Source: Elusimicrobiota bacterium (GTDB lineage Bacteria; Elusimicrobiota; Elusimicrobia; UBA1565). From it: a stretch of DNA of 64,000 bases. Positions 43,448 to 51,474 of this stretch are shown here, one piece after another (position 1 is the first letter of the stretch; each line of letters starts with the position of its first letter). The position numbers were made by a program, and so were the translations under genes. The stretch lies in contig JBAZVI010000009.1 in assembly GCA_041660925.1 (NCBI GenBank), positions 1-64,000 on the forward strand, in the 5' to 3' direction. The notes under the pieces were generated by a model, which worked only from the letters and a program-made list of their open reading frames with translations, was not told where the DNA came from and made no database searches.

Positions 43448-44155
43448 TCAGGTAGGGTCCGCTTCGGGCTCGCGCTGCTCCGAGCCCTCCGGCGGCACGG
43501 GGGTCTCTTCGGCGGAAGGGGAAGCCGGTTCGACCGCGGCGGGCGCGGCGCCGCCCTCGGTCGAAGCGGACGCGGGCTCCCCCTCGACGCGCCCGAGGGC
43601 TCCGCCCTCCGGCACGACGGCGTTCGCGTCCGGCGGAGGCGTGTAGCTGTCGATGGGCGGGAGATCCGCCGTGCTGCGCAGGCCGAAGTGGCGCAGGAAC
43701 TCGGAGGTCGTCCCGTAAAGGAGCGGCCGGCCGACGCTCTCCTTGCGCCCCACGACCTGGATGAGGTCCTTCTCGAGGAGCGTCTCGAGCGCGGCGATGA
43801 CCTCGACGCCGCGGATCATCTCGACCTCGGCGCGGGTGAGAGGCTGCTTGTAGGCGATGATGGAGAGGGTCTCGAGCGCCGCGGTGGAAAGGCGCATCGT
43901 CATGCGCTCCGCGTAGAGGCGGCGCACGTGCTTGGCGAGGTCCGAACGAGTCGCCATCTGCCAGCCCTCGGCGATCTCGATGATCTGCACGCCGGAGCCG
44001 CGCTCGTCGTACTCGCGCTGCAGCTCGGCCACCGCGGCGCAGACGGGCTCGACGTCCTTGACGCCCACGGCGGCGGCCAGGCGCTCGAGCTTGATCGGCT
44101 GGTCGGTGATGAAGAGGAGCGTCTCGACGGCTTGCTTCAGTTCGGCTTCTTCCAT
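43448..44155 (-). CDS. scpB: Segregation and condensation protein B
   Basis: 235 residues. The two winged-helix domains of ScpB occupy about 1-165 (LKQAVETLLFITDQPIKLER, LSIIAYKQPLTRAEVEMIRG, KDLIQVVGRKESVGRPLLYG). A Pro/Glu/Ala-rich tail of about 55 residues follows. ScpB forms the condensin complex with ScpA and SMC. It is 4 bp after scpA. Confidence 0.94.
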   Translation of the reverse strand: MEEAELKQAVETLLFITDQPIKLERLAAAVGVKDVEPVCAAVAELQREYDERGSGVQIIEIAEGWQMATRSDLAKHVRRLYAERMTMRLSTAALETLSIIAYKQPLTRAEVEMIRGVEVIAALETLLEKDLIQVVGRKESVGRPLLYGTTSEFLRHFGLRSTADLPPIDSYTPPPDANAVVPEGGALGRVEGEPASASTEGGAAPAAVEPASPSAEETPVPPEGSEQREPEADPT

Positions 44156-44159
44156 GGCT

Positions 44160-45200
44160 CTATCCCTGGAGGGAGTCCTCCCCGTCGGAGGCGTCCCCGG
44201 ATGCGTCCGGCGCCGGGGTCGGCGGCGGGGTCGCGTCCTCGGGAGCGGCCCCCTCGCCGGAGCCCTTCGGTTCGTCCTGGAGGGCGCTCGGGGTCCTCTC
44301 GAAATCCTGCTCGACGGCGGGCGTCGTCGCCGGCGCGGGGGCGAAGCCCTCCGGCGCGGGCTCCTCGACCCGTCCGACGGCGGGCTCGGCCGCAGCGGCG
44401 TCCGGGGCGGGCGCGGAGGCCTCGGGCCCCTCGGCCGGGCTCGGGACCGGTTCTTCGGAACCGGGCCAGATCGGACCGACGACCTCCGGCGGCTCGCGCT
44501 TGAGGTAGATGAGGATCTCGGCGAACGAGGCCTCCTGCCGCGCGAAGACCTTCTGCGTCTTGATGAGCTCGAGCAGCGCCATGAAGCAGGTCATGATGCC
44601 GAGCTTGCGGCGCTCGCCCTTGAAGATGTCGCGGAAGAGGACGTAGGGCTGGTCCTCGAGCATCGAGAGGATGCGCAGCGTCTTCTCCTCGATGCGGAAC
44701 TCCTCGGGCTCCACCACCCGGCCGGAATCCTCGGCGCGGTCGAGGATCTCGCGCAGGGTCCCCAGGAGGTCGAAGATGCGGATGTTGAGACTCTTCTCCT
44801 TCTCGGCGAAGCGGGGAGCGCCCCGGTAGAAGACGCCGTCCCACTCGGCGGCCCGCGTGTCGAGGAACTTCGCGGCCTCCTTGAAGCGCTGGTACTCGAG
44901 AAGCTTCTCGACGAGCTCGTTGCGCGGGTCGGGCCCCTCCTCTCCCTCCGCGAGACTCGGCGGGGCGGGCAGGAGGGTGCGGGCTTTGATCTGGATGAGC
45001 GTCGAGGCCATCACGAGGAAGTCGCCGGCGACCTCGAGGTTGAGCTCCTTCATGAGCTCGAGGTAGCCCAGGTACTCCCGGGTGATCTGGGAGATGGGGA
45101 TGTTCTTGATGTCGAGGTCGTCCTTCTTGATGAGGTACATCAGGAGGTCGAGCGGACCCTCGAACATCTCGAGATGGACTTCGTAGGCGAGCTGTCCCAT
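44160..45200 (-). CDS. scpA: Segregation and condensation protein A
   Basis: 346 residues. The kleisin N-terminus (YEVHLEMFEGPLDLLMYLIK, DIKNIPISQITREYL) and C-terminal winged helix (about 180-245; FMALLELIKTQKVFARQE) are complete. A disordered Pro/Glu/Ala tail of about 95 residues extends beyond the usual end. The start overlaps the trpS stop by 1 nt (TGATG). It bridges SMC heads with ScpB. Confidence 0.94.
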   Translation of the reverse strand: MGQLAYEVHLEMFEGPLDLLMYLIKKDDLDIKNIPISQITREYLGYLELMKELNLEVAGDFLVMASTLIQIKARTLLPAPPSLAEGEEGPDPRNELVEKLLEYQRFKEAAKFLDTRAAEWDGVFYRGAPRFAEKEKSLNIRIFDLLGTLREILDRAEDSGRVVEPEEFRIEEKTLRILSMLEDQPYVLFRDIFKGERRKLGIMTCFMALLELIKTQKVFARQEASFAEILIYLKREPPEVVGPIWPGSEEPVPSPAEGPEASAPAPDAAAAEPAVGRVEEPAPEGFAPAPATTPAVEQDFERTPSALQDEPKGSGEGAAPEDATPPPTPAPDASGDASDGEDSLQG

Positions 45201-46315
45201 CAGCGCAGGTGCATCGCCGCGCGCACGCGCGCGAGCGTGGCCTCGGCCGCGGCGCGGGCCTTGGCGCTCCCCTCCGCGAGGATGCGCGCGAGGGCCGCGT
45301 CGGAATCCCCGCCGAGCCGCTTCGCGCGGTTGGCGCCGAAATCCGCGAAGGGCTTCTCCATGCTCTTGAGGAGGTCCTTCTTGCAGGCCACGCAGCCGAT
45401 CGTCCCCGCGCGGCACTCGCCCTCGCGCCGGTCGGCGAAGTCGCTGTAGAGACGGTGCAGCGAGAAGACGACGCAGCCGGTCGGGTTCTGCTCGCAGGGC
45501 GTCGGATGGCCGGGGTCGTTGGCGCGGACCTTCAGCGGGTCCGTATACATCGACATCACCTTGGGCCGCAGGGTCTCGGGCGTCTCGACGAGGTCCACGG
45601 AGTTGCCGTAGGACTTCGACATCTTCCGTCCGTCCACGCCCGGGACCTTCGGCGTCGGGGTCGTGAGCGCCTGCGGCTCCTTGAGCACGGGCCCGTAGAT
45701 GGAGTTGAAGCGCCGCGCGATCTCGCGCGAGAGTTCGATATGGGGCAGCTGGTCCTGGCCCACGGGCACGGCCTCGGCGCCGTAGGCGAGGATGTCGGCC
45801 GCCTGGAGCACGGGATAGCCGAGGAAGCCGTGGGTGCGCAGCTCGACGCGGGCGTGCTCCTCGGGCTCCACGACCTCGAGCTTCTCGCCCTGGAGCTTCT
45901 CGCGCGTCTTCGGGCCGAGCACGCCGGACTCCTCGAGCGCCTGCGCGTGCTTCGTGCGCCCGAGCTCCTTGAGCTGCTCCTTGTAGGTCGGGTTGTTCTC
46001 GAGCCAGGAGATGGGGGTGACCATCGAGAGCAGCAGCGTGAGTTCCGCATGCTGGGGGACCGCGGACTGCAGGAAGAAGGTGCAGCGCGCCGGGTCGAGT
46101 CCGACGGTGAGCCAGTCGCGGACCATCTCGCGCACGTCCGTCTGGAGGTTCCCCGTCTCCTCGTAGCCGGTGGTCAGCATGTGCCAATCCATGACGCCGA
46201 ACCAGCACTCATACTCGTCCTGCAGGCGGACCCAGTTGCGCAGAGCGCCCCAGTAGTGGCCCACGTGCAGAGGGCCGGTCGGACGCATGCCGGACATCAG
46301 GACCTTGCGGGTCAT
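45200..46315 (-). CDS. trpS: Tryptophanyl-tRNA synthetase, iron-sulfur type
   Basis: 371 residues. Class I motifs PLHVGH (HIGH) at 15-20 and KMSKS at 231-235. Compared with the E. coli-type enzyme there is an inserted stretch near 120-155. Five cysteines follow: C274, C281, C301, C308 and C311. The end of this set, C-x6-C-x2-C, matches the [4Fe-4S] site reported for Thermotoga TrpRS (C-x22-C-x6-C-x2-C), with C281 (x19) as the probable first ligand. Start overlaps the M50 protease stop (ATGA). Confidence 0.93.
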   Translation of the reverse strand: MTRKVLMSGMRPTGPLHVGHYWGALRNWVRLQDEYECWFGVMDWHMLTTGYEETGNLQTDVREMVRDWLTVGLDPARCTFFLQSAVPQHAELTLLLSMVTPISWLENNPTYKEQLKELGRTKHAQALEESGVLGPKTREKLQGEKLEVVEPEEHARVELRTHGFLGYPVLQAADILAYGAEAVPVGQDQLPHIELSREIARRFNSIYGPVLKEPQALTTPTPKVPGVDGRKMSKSYGNSVDLVETPETLRPKVMSMYTDPLKVRANDPGHPTPCEQNPTGCVVFSLHRLYSDFADRREGECRAGTIGCVACKKDLLKSMEKPFADFGANRAKRLGGDSDAALARILAEGSAKARAAAEATLARVRAAMHLR

Positions 46316-46956
46316 CCGAGCAGCCCCACCTTCGTGAAGGCGGCGAGCACGAGCCGCGCGGGCGCCAGCACGAAGGAGCCGAAGGCCCGCGTCGAGATGA
46401 GCGCGAGGAGGATGAGCGCGCCGTAGGGGACGTGACGCAGGTAGGTCTTGCGCCAGGACTCCGGCAGGAGCCCGCCGAGGACCTTCGAGCCGTCGAGCGG
46501 ATGCACGGGCACGAGGTTGAAGAAGGCGAGCAGGAGGTTCACCGAGACGGCGAAGAGGAGGAACTCGCGGGCCGTCGCGAGGAGGTCGGCGGGGAGCGCG
46601 TCGACGGCGCCCGCGGCCTTCACGCCCCGGACGAGCAGCGCCGCGCCGAGCGCCAGGACGAGGTTCGCGGTCGGTCCGGCGAGGGCGACCTTCACGAGGT
46701 CGCGCCGGGGGTCGCGCAGGCGCGCCGGGTTCACCGGCACGGGCTTCGCCCAGCCGAACATCGGCGCATGCACGAGGAAGCAGAGCAGCGGCAGGAAGAC
46801 GGTGCCGAACGGGTCGATGTGCGCCAGCGGGTTCAGCGTGAGCCGGCCGGAGCGCAGGGCGGTCTTGTCGCCGCGGCGCCACGCGGCCCAGCCGTGGCCG
46901 AACTCATGGACGACGACCGAGAACAGGAGCACCGGCAGTTGGATGATCCACTCCAC
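46312..46956 (-). CDS. Site-2-protease-type membrane metallopeptidase (M50)
   Basis: 214 residues with about six membrane segments. The zinc motif HEFGH (17-21) is in the first segment, then NPLAHIDPFGT and the third-ligand motif VPVHPLDGSKVL (about 157-168). It is a short single-domain M50 protein without PDZ or CBS domains, as in the YwhC/Rip-like small group. Start is GTG at 46956. It opens the trpS-scpA-scpB-glgA operon. Confidence 0.9.
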   Translation of the reverse strand: MEWIIQLPVLLFSVVVHEFGHGWAAWRRGDKTALRSGRLTLNPLAHIDPFGTVFLPLLCFLVHAPMFGWAKPVPVNPARLRDPRRDLVKVALAGPTANLVLALGAALLVRGVKAAGAVDALPADLLATAREFLLFAVSVNLLLAFFNLVPVHPLDGSKVLGGLLPESWRKTYLRHVPYGALILLALISTRAFGSFVLAPARLVLAAFTKVGLLG

Positions 46957-46962
46957 GCCGGG

Positions 46963-46991
46963 ATTCTACCTGTTTCCCGTCGGTCTATCAA
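46963..46991 (-). promoter_or_regulatory. Promoter of the M50-trpS-scpAB operon, placed for a leaderless mRNA
   Basis: Minus strand: TTGATA (46991-46986), a 17-nt spacer, TAGAAT (46968-46963), then 6 nt to the GTG at 46956. No ribosome site. The operon would therefore start at or next to the GTG. Confidence 0.75.
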
Positions 46992-47001
46992 CGGACGCGC
47001 G

Positions 47002-47031
47002 TTGCGCGCGCGCGTGGAAGACGTATAGAAT
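47002..47031 (+). promoter_or_regulatory. Divergent promoter of the antiporter gene, placed for a leaderless mRNA
   Basis: TTGCGC, an 18-nt spacer, TAGAAT (47026-47031), then 6 nt to the ATG at 47038. It is back to back with the M50 promoter in an 81-bp gap. Confidence 0.6.
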
Positions 47032-47037
47032 GGCGGC

Positions 47038-48255
47038 ATGGCCTCCCTCTTCCTGGTCGTGGCGGTCCTGCTCTGCGCGGCAAAGCTGCTCGGGAACCTG
47101 AGCGTCCGCCTCGGCCTGCCCTCCGTGATCGGGGAGATCCTCGCCGGCGTCCTGCTGAGCTCCTCGGCGCTGAACCTCCTCGGCTGGCCGCTCCCGCACG
47201 GCCCCGGGACCCTGACGGCCGGGCAGATGGAGAAGATCCTCTCCGGGCTCGCGGAGCTCGGCGTCCTCTTCCTGATGTTCATCGCGGGGCTCGAGACCGA
47301 CCTCGAGAAGATGCGCAAGGTCGGCGCCGCGGCCTTCTGGTCGGCGATGGGCGGGGTGCTCCTCCCCTTCCTCGGCGGCGCGCTGCTCGGGCGCTGGACG
47401 GGCTACTCCTGGCCCGTCGCGCTCTTCATCGGCACGCTGCTGACCGCCACCAGCGTGAGCATCAGCGCGCAGACGCTCATGGAGCTCAAGGCGCTGACCT
47501 CCAAGGAAGGCTCCTGCATCCTCGGCGCGGCGGTCATCGACGACGTGCTCGGCGTGATCGTGCTCTCGCTGGTCGTCGCCACGGCCCTGCCCTCCGACGG
47601 AGGGTCGGGCGCGCTGGGCTCCCTCCTCACGACCCTCGGCCTCATGACCGCCTACTTCGTCGTCTCGATCGCCCTCGGGCGCCGCTTCTTCGAGCCGCTG
47701 CTGCGCTGGGCCTCGGGACTCCGGACGACCCAGGCCGCCCTCGCCGCCGCCCTCGTCGTCTGCCTCTTCTACTCCTGGTCGGCCGAGGTCGTAGGGCAGG
47801 TCGCCGCCATCACCGGCGCCTACATCGCGGGAACGCTCTTCGGCCGAACCTCCTTCCGCGAGGACCTCGCCCGACGCACGGAAGTGTTCGCCTACTCCTT
47901 CTTCGTCCCCCTCTTCCTCGCCCACGTGGGGCTTCAGACGCGCCTCGAGTCGCTCGGCGGCGCGATGGGATTCACGGCCGCGCTGCTGCTCATCGCCGTG
48001 GTCGGGAAGATCGCCGGCTGCGGGCTCGGGGCGCTCGCGCTCGGCTTCACGCCGCCCGAGTCGCTGCGCGTCGGGGTGGGGATGATCAGCCGCGGAGAGG
48101 TCGGCCTCATCATCGCGAGCTACGGACTCTCGCGCGGCATCATCGACGGGACGATCTTCGCCGAGATGGTCCTGATGGTCCTGCTCACGACGCTCATCAC
48201 GCCCGTCGGGCTCAAGCTCGTCTTCCCGCGGGCGTCCCTCGAAAAGACGATCTGA
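47038..48255 (+). CDS. Monovalent cation:proton antiporter, CPA2 family (KefB-like)
   Basis: 405 residues with about 12 membrane segments. It has the CPA2 signs LAELGVLFLMFIAGLETDLE and AAVIDDVLGVIVLSLVVATA (the paired Asp of the ion site) and GMISRGEVGLIIASYGLSRG near the C-terminus. It ends after the last membrane segment, so it lacks the TrkA-N regulatory domain of true KefB/KefC. It exchanges Na+ or K+ for H+. Confidence 0.9.
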   Translation: MASLFLVVAVLLCAAKLLGNLSVRLGLPSVIGEILAGVLLSSSALNLLGWPLPHGPGTLTAGQMEKILSGLAELGVLFLMFIAGLETDLEKMRKVGAAAFWSAMGGVLLPFLGGALLGRWTGYSWPVALFIGTLLTATSVSISAQTLMELKALTSKEGSCILGAAVIDDVLGVIVLSLVVATALPSDGGSGALGSLLTTLGLMTAYFVVSIALGRRFFEPLLRWASGLRTTQAALAAALVVCLFYSWSAEVVGQVAAITGAYIAGTLFGRTSFREDLARRTEVFAYSFFVPLFLAHVGLQTRLESLGGAMGFTAALLLIAVVGKIAGCGLGALALGFTPPESLRVGVGMISRGEVGLIIASYGLSRGIIDGTIFAEMVLMVLLTTLITPVGLKLVFPRASLEKTI

Positions 48256-48271
48256 CGGGCGCCTCCCCGGC

Positions 48272-50599
48272 TCAGCGGCCGGTGTCGGCCTTGATCGACG
48301 CCCGCAGCATCCGCAGGTAGAGCTCGGTGAGCTTCGCCTCGCTCCCGCCGGCCGCCCACTCCTGCGCGAGGATCTCGGCGAAGGAGTCGGGCAGGTTCCG
48401 GAGCTCCTCCTCGCTCATCATGTTCAGGACGACGTCGGCCTTCGCCTGCAGCGGGAGGATGTGCGTGCGCTCGTTGAAGAGGATGTTCGCCCAGCCGTTG
48501 AGGTTGCGCTCGACGGAGATCCCCCGCTCGACGCGGTCGCGCTTGAGGCGGCGGGCGAGGCGCACGGCCGTCGGGGCGGTCAGATAGACGTTGAGGGAGC
48601 GGCGCCCCTCGGCGGCCTTGAGGAAGGCCTCGTGCGACGCATAGATGGAGTCGACGACGAGCACGTCGTCGGCGTCGAGCTGCAGGTACTTCCCCGTGTC
48701 GAAGCGCGTGGTCTCGGCCGCGGTGTCGTGATAGGGGAGCTCGATGCGTCCGCCCGCGAGCAGAGTCTTCACGTCGGAGGCCGCGCGCTCGAGATAGAGC
48801 GACTGCGGCTGGTCGAAGTCCGGCCGCCCTTCGAGGTCCTTGGGGACCTCCGGGCCCGGCCGGTAGTAGTTGTCCACGGGGAAGACGACGAGGCGGCCCG
48901 CAAGGCTCTTGGCGAGCTCCCGGGCGAGCGTGGATTTTCCCGCCGCGGTCGGGGCCTCGAGGAAGATCACGCTGCGGCCGGGGAGCGCGCGGGCCTTCGC
49001 AAGGATGCCCGCGATCTTCGCGTCGACGTCCGCGCCTTTGAAGCGCAGGTAGTCGGTCCCCTGGAACTCGGAGGCGACGAGGGCGCGCGCCCGGTCGATC
49101 GGAGCGGCGGCGGTCCGGCGCGAGAAGAGCCCCAGGACCTTCTCCGCGGCCCACACGACGGGGCCGAGCACCGCGTTGGCGGCGCGCGGCAGGTACATCT
49201 GGGAGAGGACGATGCTGCTCATCACGATCGCGACCGAGGCGTTGATGGCCCAGCGCAGGTCGCCGCCCATCAGCGCCGCGTAGAGGTGCAGGAGGCTGCC
49301 GAAGACGAGCAGGACCTTGTTGAGCGTCGAGATGCCCTGCGGCGCGCGGCCCTCGTTCTTGAAGATATGGTAGTTCTGCCGGATCTGCGGGGCGTCGAGC
49401 ACCCAGAGGACGGCCATCGCGGCGCTGAACGCGGCCGTGAGGCCGACGGAGAGCGGCATGAGGACCTGCGAGGCGATGAGCGCGACGACGGCGGAGACGC
49501 CGACGACCGTCGCCAGCGTGGCCTTGACCGTCCCGGGGTCCTTCTTGAAGTAGTTGAGCTGGGCGATGACCGTGAGACTCTCGACGATGCCGGCGATGTT
49601 CGCGCTGTTCCAGAGCCAGCTCGAGCCCTGGCCCATGGAGACCAGCGTGAGCAGCGAGGCCGCGGCGAACCACATGAGCGGGCCGGCCATGACGACGTCC
49701 TTCACGTCCTCCGGTTTGGACTTGAAGTTCTGGATGATCCACGGGATGCCGATCGAGCTCAGCGTGAGACTGCCGACCGCGGCGACGACGCCGACGTACG
49801 GGGAGAGCAGGGGCAGGACGGCGGAGACCGCGGCGGTCGCGGCGAGACCGGCGACGGCCTTGAAGGTCCGGCTCCGCCAGAAAGGGGCCTGCGCGGGCGC
49901 CGGCGAAGGGAGCGCGGCGGTCTCGATGGGCGCGGGGCTCGCGGTCTCGGAGACGGCGAGCCGCGCTCCGAGCGCTGCGCGCAGGCGGCCCGAAAGCGTT
50001 CCGGCCTGGACGGTCTCGGGGGAGGAGACCTCTCCGACCCCTTCGATGAGCCGCTCGCCGCGCAGAGCGGCGAAGACCTTGTCGGCGGCGCCCTTGGAGG
50101 ATTCGGCGGGGGCCTCCTTCGCGAGCCCGGAGGATTCGAGCGCCTGACCCACGCTCTTGACCGTCTCGGCGACGGTCGGAGCCGCTCCGGGAAGCGTCTC
50201 GACGGCCGTCGGCGCGGCGAGCACGGCCCCGGGGACGACGGCGGAAGGAAGGGCGGCGGGCTGGACGGCGGGAAGCGCGGCGCGCGTAAGCGTCGGCATC
50301 CGGGCCGCCGACGGGACGAGGGCGCGGCTCCCGGCCTGCGGCAGGACGAGGACGGGCGCGTTCGAGAGGACCGGCAGGGTCTGGACGGCCGAAAGGGGCG
50401 CGAGCGAGGTGCCGGGGATGATGGCGGCTGCGCCGAGCCCGGGGACCGGCGCGACTCCGACGGGGACGCTCTGGACGCTCTGGCCGGAGACCTGCTGGGT
50501 CTGGACCGCCTGCGCGAGCGCGTCCCAGGCGCCGAATGAGAACGACCAGGCGAGCTGGAGGATGGCGAGGAACGCGGCGAGGGTCTTTTTCGTTCTCAT
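48272..50599 (-). CDS. Membrane PQ-loop (SWEET-like) domain fused to a uridine-kinase-like P-loop domain
   Basis: 775 residues. Signal segment (about 8-28), an Ala/Val/Pro/Ser-rich stretch (about 35-215), and a membrane domain (about 225-490) with two PQ-loop-like halves (GIPWIIQNFKSKPEDVKDV and APQIRQNYHIFKNEG, each followed by helices). The C-terminal domain (about 515-770) resembles uridine kinase/phosphoribulokinase: Walker A EAPTAAGKST (K555), FPVDNYYRPG, GRPDFDQPQSLYLE, LPYHDTAAETTR, DVLVVDSIYASHEA and RLARRLKRDRVERG. With the leader outside, seven helices put the kinase in the cytoplasm, as in SWEETs. A transported sugar or nucleoside may be phosphorylated on entry. Confidence 0.75.
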   Translation of the reverse strand: MRTKKTLAAFLAILQLAWSFSFGAWDALAQAVQTQQVSGQSVQSVPVGVAPVPGLGAAAIIPGTSLAPLSAVQTLPVLSNAPVLVLPQAGSRALVPSAARMPTLTRAALPAVQPAALPSAVVPGAVLAAPTAVETLPGAAPTVAETVKSVGQALESSGLAKEAPAESSKGAADKVFAALRGERLIEGVGEVSSPETVQAGTLSGRLRAALGARLAVSETASPAPIETAALPSPAPAQAPFWRSRTFKAVAGLAATAAVSAVLPLLSPYVGVVAAVGSLTLSSIGIPWIIQNFKSKPEDVKDVVMAGPLMWFAAASLLTLVSMGQGSSWLWNSANIAGIVESLTVIAQLNYFKKDPGTVKATLATVVGVSAVVALIASQVLMPLSVGLTAAFSAAMAVLWVLDAPQIRQNYHIFKNEGRAPQGISTLNKVLLVFGSLLHLYAALMGGDLRWAINASVAIVMSSIVLSQMYLPRAANAVLGPVVWAAEKVLGLFSRRTAAAPIDRARALVASEFQGTDYLRFKGADVDAKIAGILAKARALPGRSVIFLEAPTAAGKSTLARELAKSLAGRLVVFPVDNYYRPGPEVPKDLEGRPDFDQPQSLYLERAASDVKTLLAGGRIELPYHDTAAETTRFDTGKYLQLDADDVLVVDSIYASHEAFLKAAEGRRSLNVYLTAPTAVRLARRLKRDRVERGISVERNLNGWANILFNERTHILPLQAKADVVLNMMSEEELRNLPDSFAEILAQEWAAGGSEAKLTELYLRMLRASIKADTGR

Positions 50600-50605
50600 G
50601 CTCTC

Positions 50606-50611
50606 AGTATG
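50606..50611 (-). promoter_or_regulatory. -10-like box 6 nt before the PQ-loop/kinase start codon
   Basis: CATACT on the minus strand, then 6 nt to the ATG at 50599. The -35 region is weak. It fits the leaderless spacing seen at other genes here. Confidence 0.45.
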
Positions 50612-50719
50612 CCCCGAACCCGGAAACCCGACATGGGCCCTTCATGCGCCACGGACGGGGACGGGAGACCTATACGATATATAGCCCCTCGGGCCCTCGC
50701 GCGCCAGCCCCCCTCCCGG

Positions 50720-50725
50720 TATCAT
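50720..50725 (+). promoter_or_regulatory. -10-like box 7 nt before a start codon
   Basis: TATCAT on the plus strand, then 7 nt to the ATG at 50733. This supports 50733 over the overlapping in-frame ATG at 50724. The divergent 133-bp gap also has an AT-rich tract (GATATATAG near 50679). Confidence 0.4.
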
Positions 50726-50732
50726 GATAGCC

Positions 50733-51446
50733 ATGCTGAAGACGCTCCTGCGGACCCTGCCCGCGCTGCTCCTGGCCGCCTCCGCCCGAGCCGCCTCCGT
50801 CGACGACTGGGCCCGCTCCGGCTTCGGGGAACCCGACATCCGCGTCTATTCCGCCGAAGAGCTCGGCGCCCCCGTCCCGGGCGCCCGGAAGCTCCGTCTC
50901 GAGGTTCTGACGCTGCGCCCGAGCGGCTGGACCGCCGAGGCCGTCCTGCGGGAACTGCGCGCGACGGCGAAGGTCTACGCGCAGTGCGGGATCGCGCTGG
51001 GCCCCGTCGAGGTCGTCGCCGCCCGCGGGCCCGGCGGACGGAGCGCCTGGGCGAAGTACAAGGACGCCGGCGAGGACACGCTCGCCGTCCTGCGGACCGC
51101 CGCGCCCCTGCGCGGAGCCGCGGTGATCCTGGTCCCCCCCTTCTCCGACGCCCCCGACGTCTCCGGCTTCTCGTTCGCCGAGTGGACCAACGGCCAGGGC
51201 CTCAAGCCGCCGCTCTACGACACCGTCTTCCTCAGCGACTACGCGCTCGGCGAGGGCTATCAGAGGGAGCGCGCCGCGCAGCCCTACACCCTCCTCGCCC
51301 ACGAGCTGCTGCACGTGCTCACCCGCGAGGGCGGGCACTTCAACGACCCCCAGCAGCACCTCCTCAACATCTGGCGCACCCGGACCGACCTCATCCTCCC
51401 CAAACACTGCGAAGCCGCGCGGGCGAACCCCCTGCTCGCGGACTGA
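50733..51446 (+). CDS. Secreted protein with a HExxH zinc motif
   Basis: 237 residues. Signal peptide (1-17, ending ASARA). The mature part ends with LLAHELLHVLTREGGHFND: H190, E191, H194, with H202 and D205 as possible further zinc ligands. The middle has an antiparallel strand region (VILVPPFSDAPDVSGFSFAE). No known metallopeptidase family is claimed, but the motif and signal suggest a small secreted zinc protease. A nearby in-frame ATG at 50724 would add three residues before the signal peptide. Confidence 0.75.
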   Translation: MLKTLLRTLPALLLAASARAASVDDWARSGFGEPDIRVYSAEELGAPVPGARKLRLEVLTLRPSGWTAEAVLRELRATAKVYAQCGIALGPVEVVAARGPGGRSAWAKYKDAGEDTLAVLRTAAPLRGAAVILVPPFSDAPDVSGFSFAEWTNGQGLKPPLYDTVFLSDYALGEGYQRERAAQPYTLLAHELLHVLTREGGHFNDPQQHLLNIWRTRTDLILPKHCEAARANPLLAD

Positions 51447-51462
51447 CGCCTCCGAATACCGC

Positions 51463-51468
51463 TATAAT
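51463..51468 (+). promoter_or_regulatory. TATAAT box 6 nt before the trmJ start codon
   Basis: Perfect -10 hexamer, then 6 nt to the ATG at 51475, with no ribosome site. The -35 region is weak (CTGACG). Confidence 0.6.
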
Positions 51469-51474
51469 CGCCGC

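Noticed and set aside
43448..44155. Naming conflict between the scpB-type genes
   Set aside because: The gene at 43448 is the condensin ScpB; the decarboxylase at 60243 is sometimes also called scpB in E. coli, so the symbol ygfG was used there.
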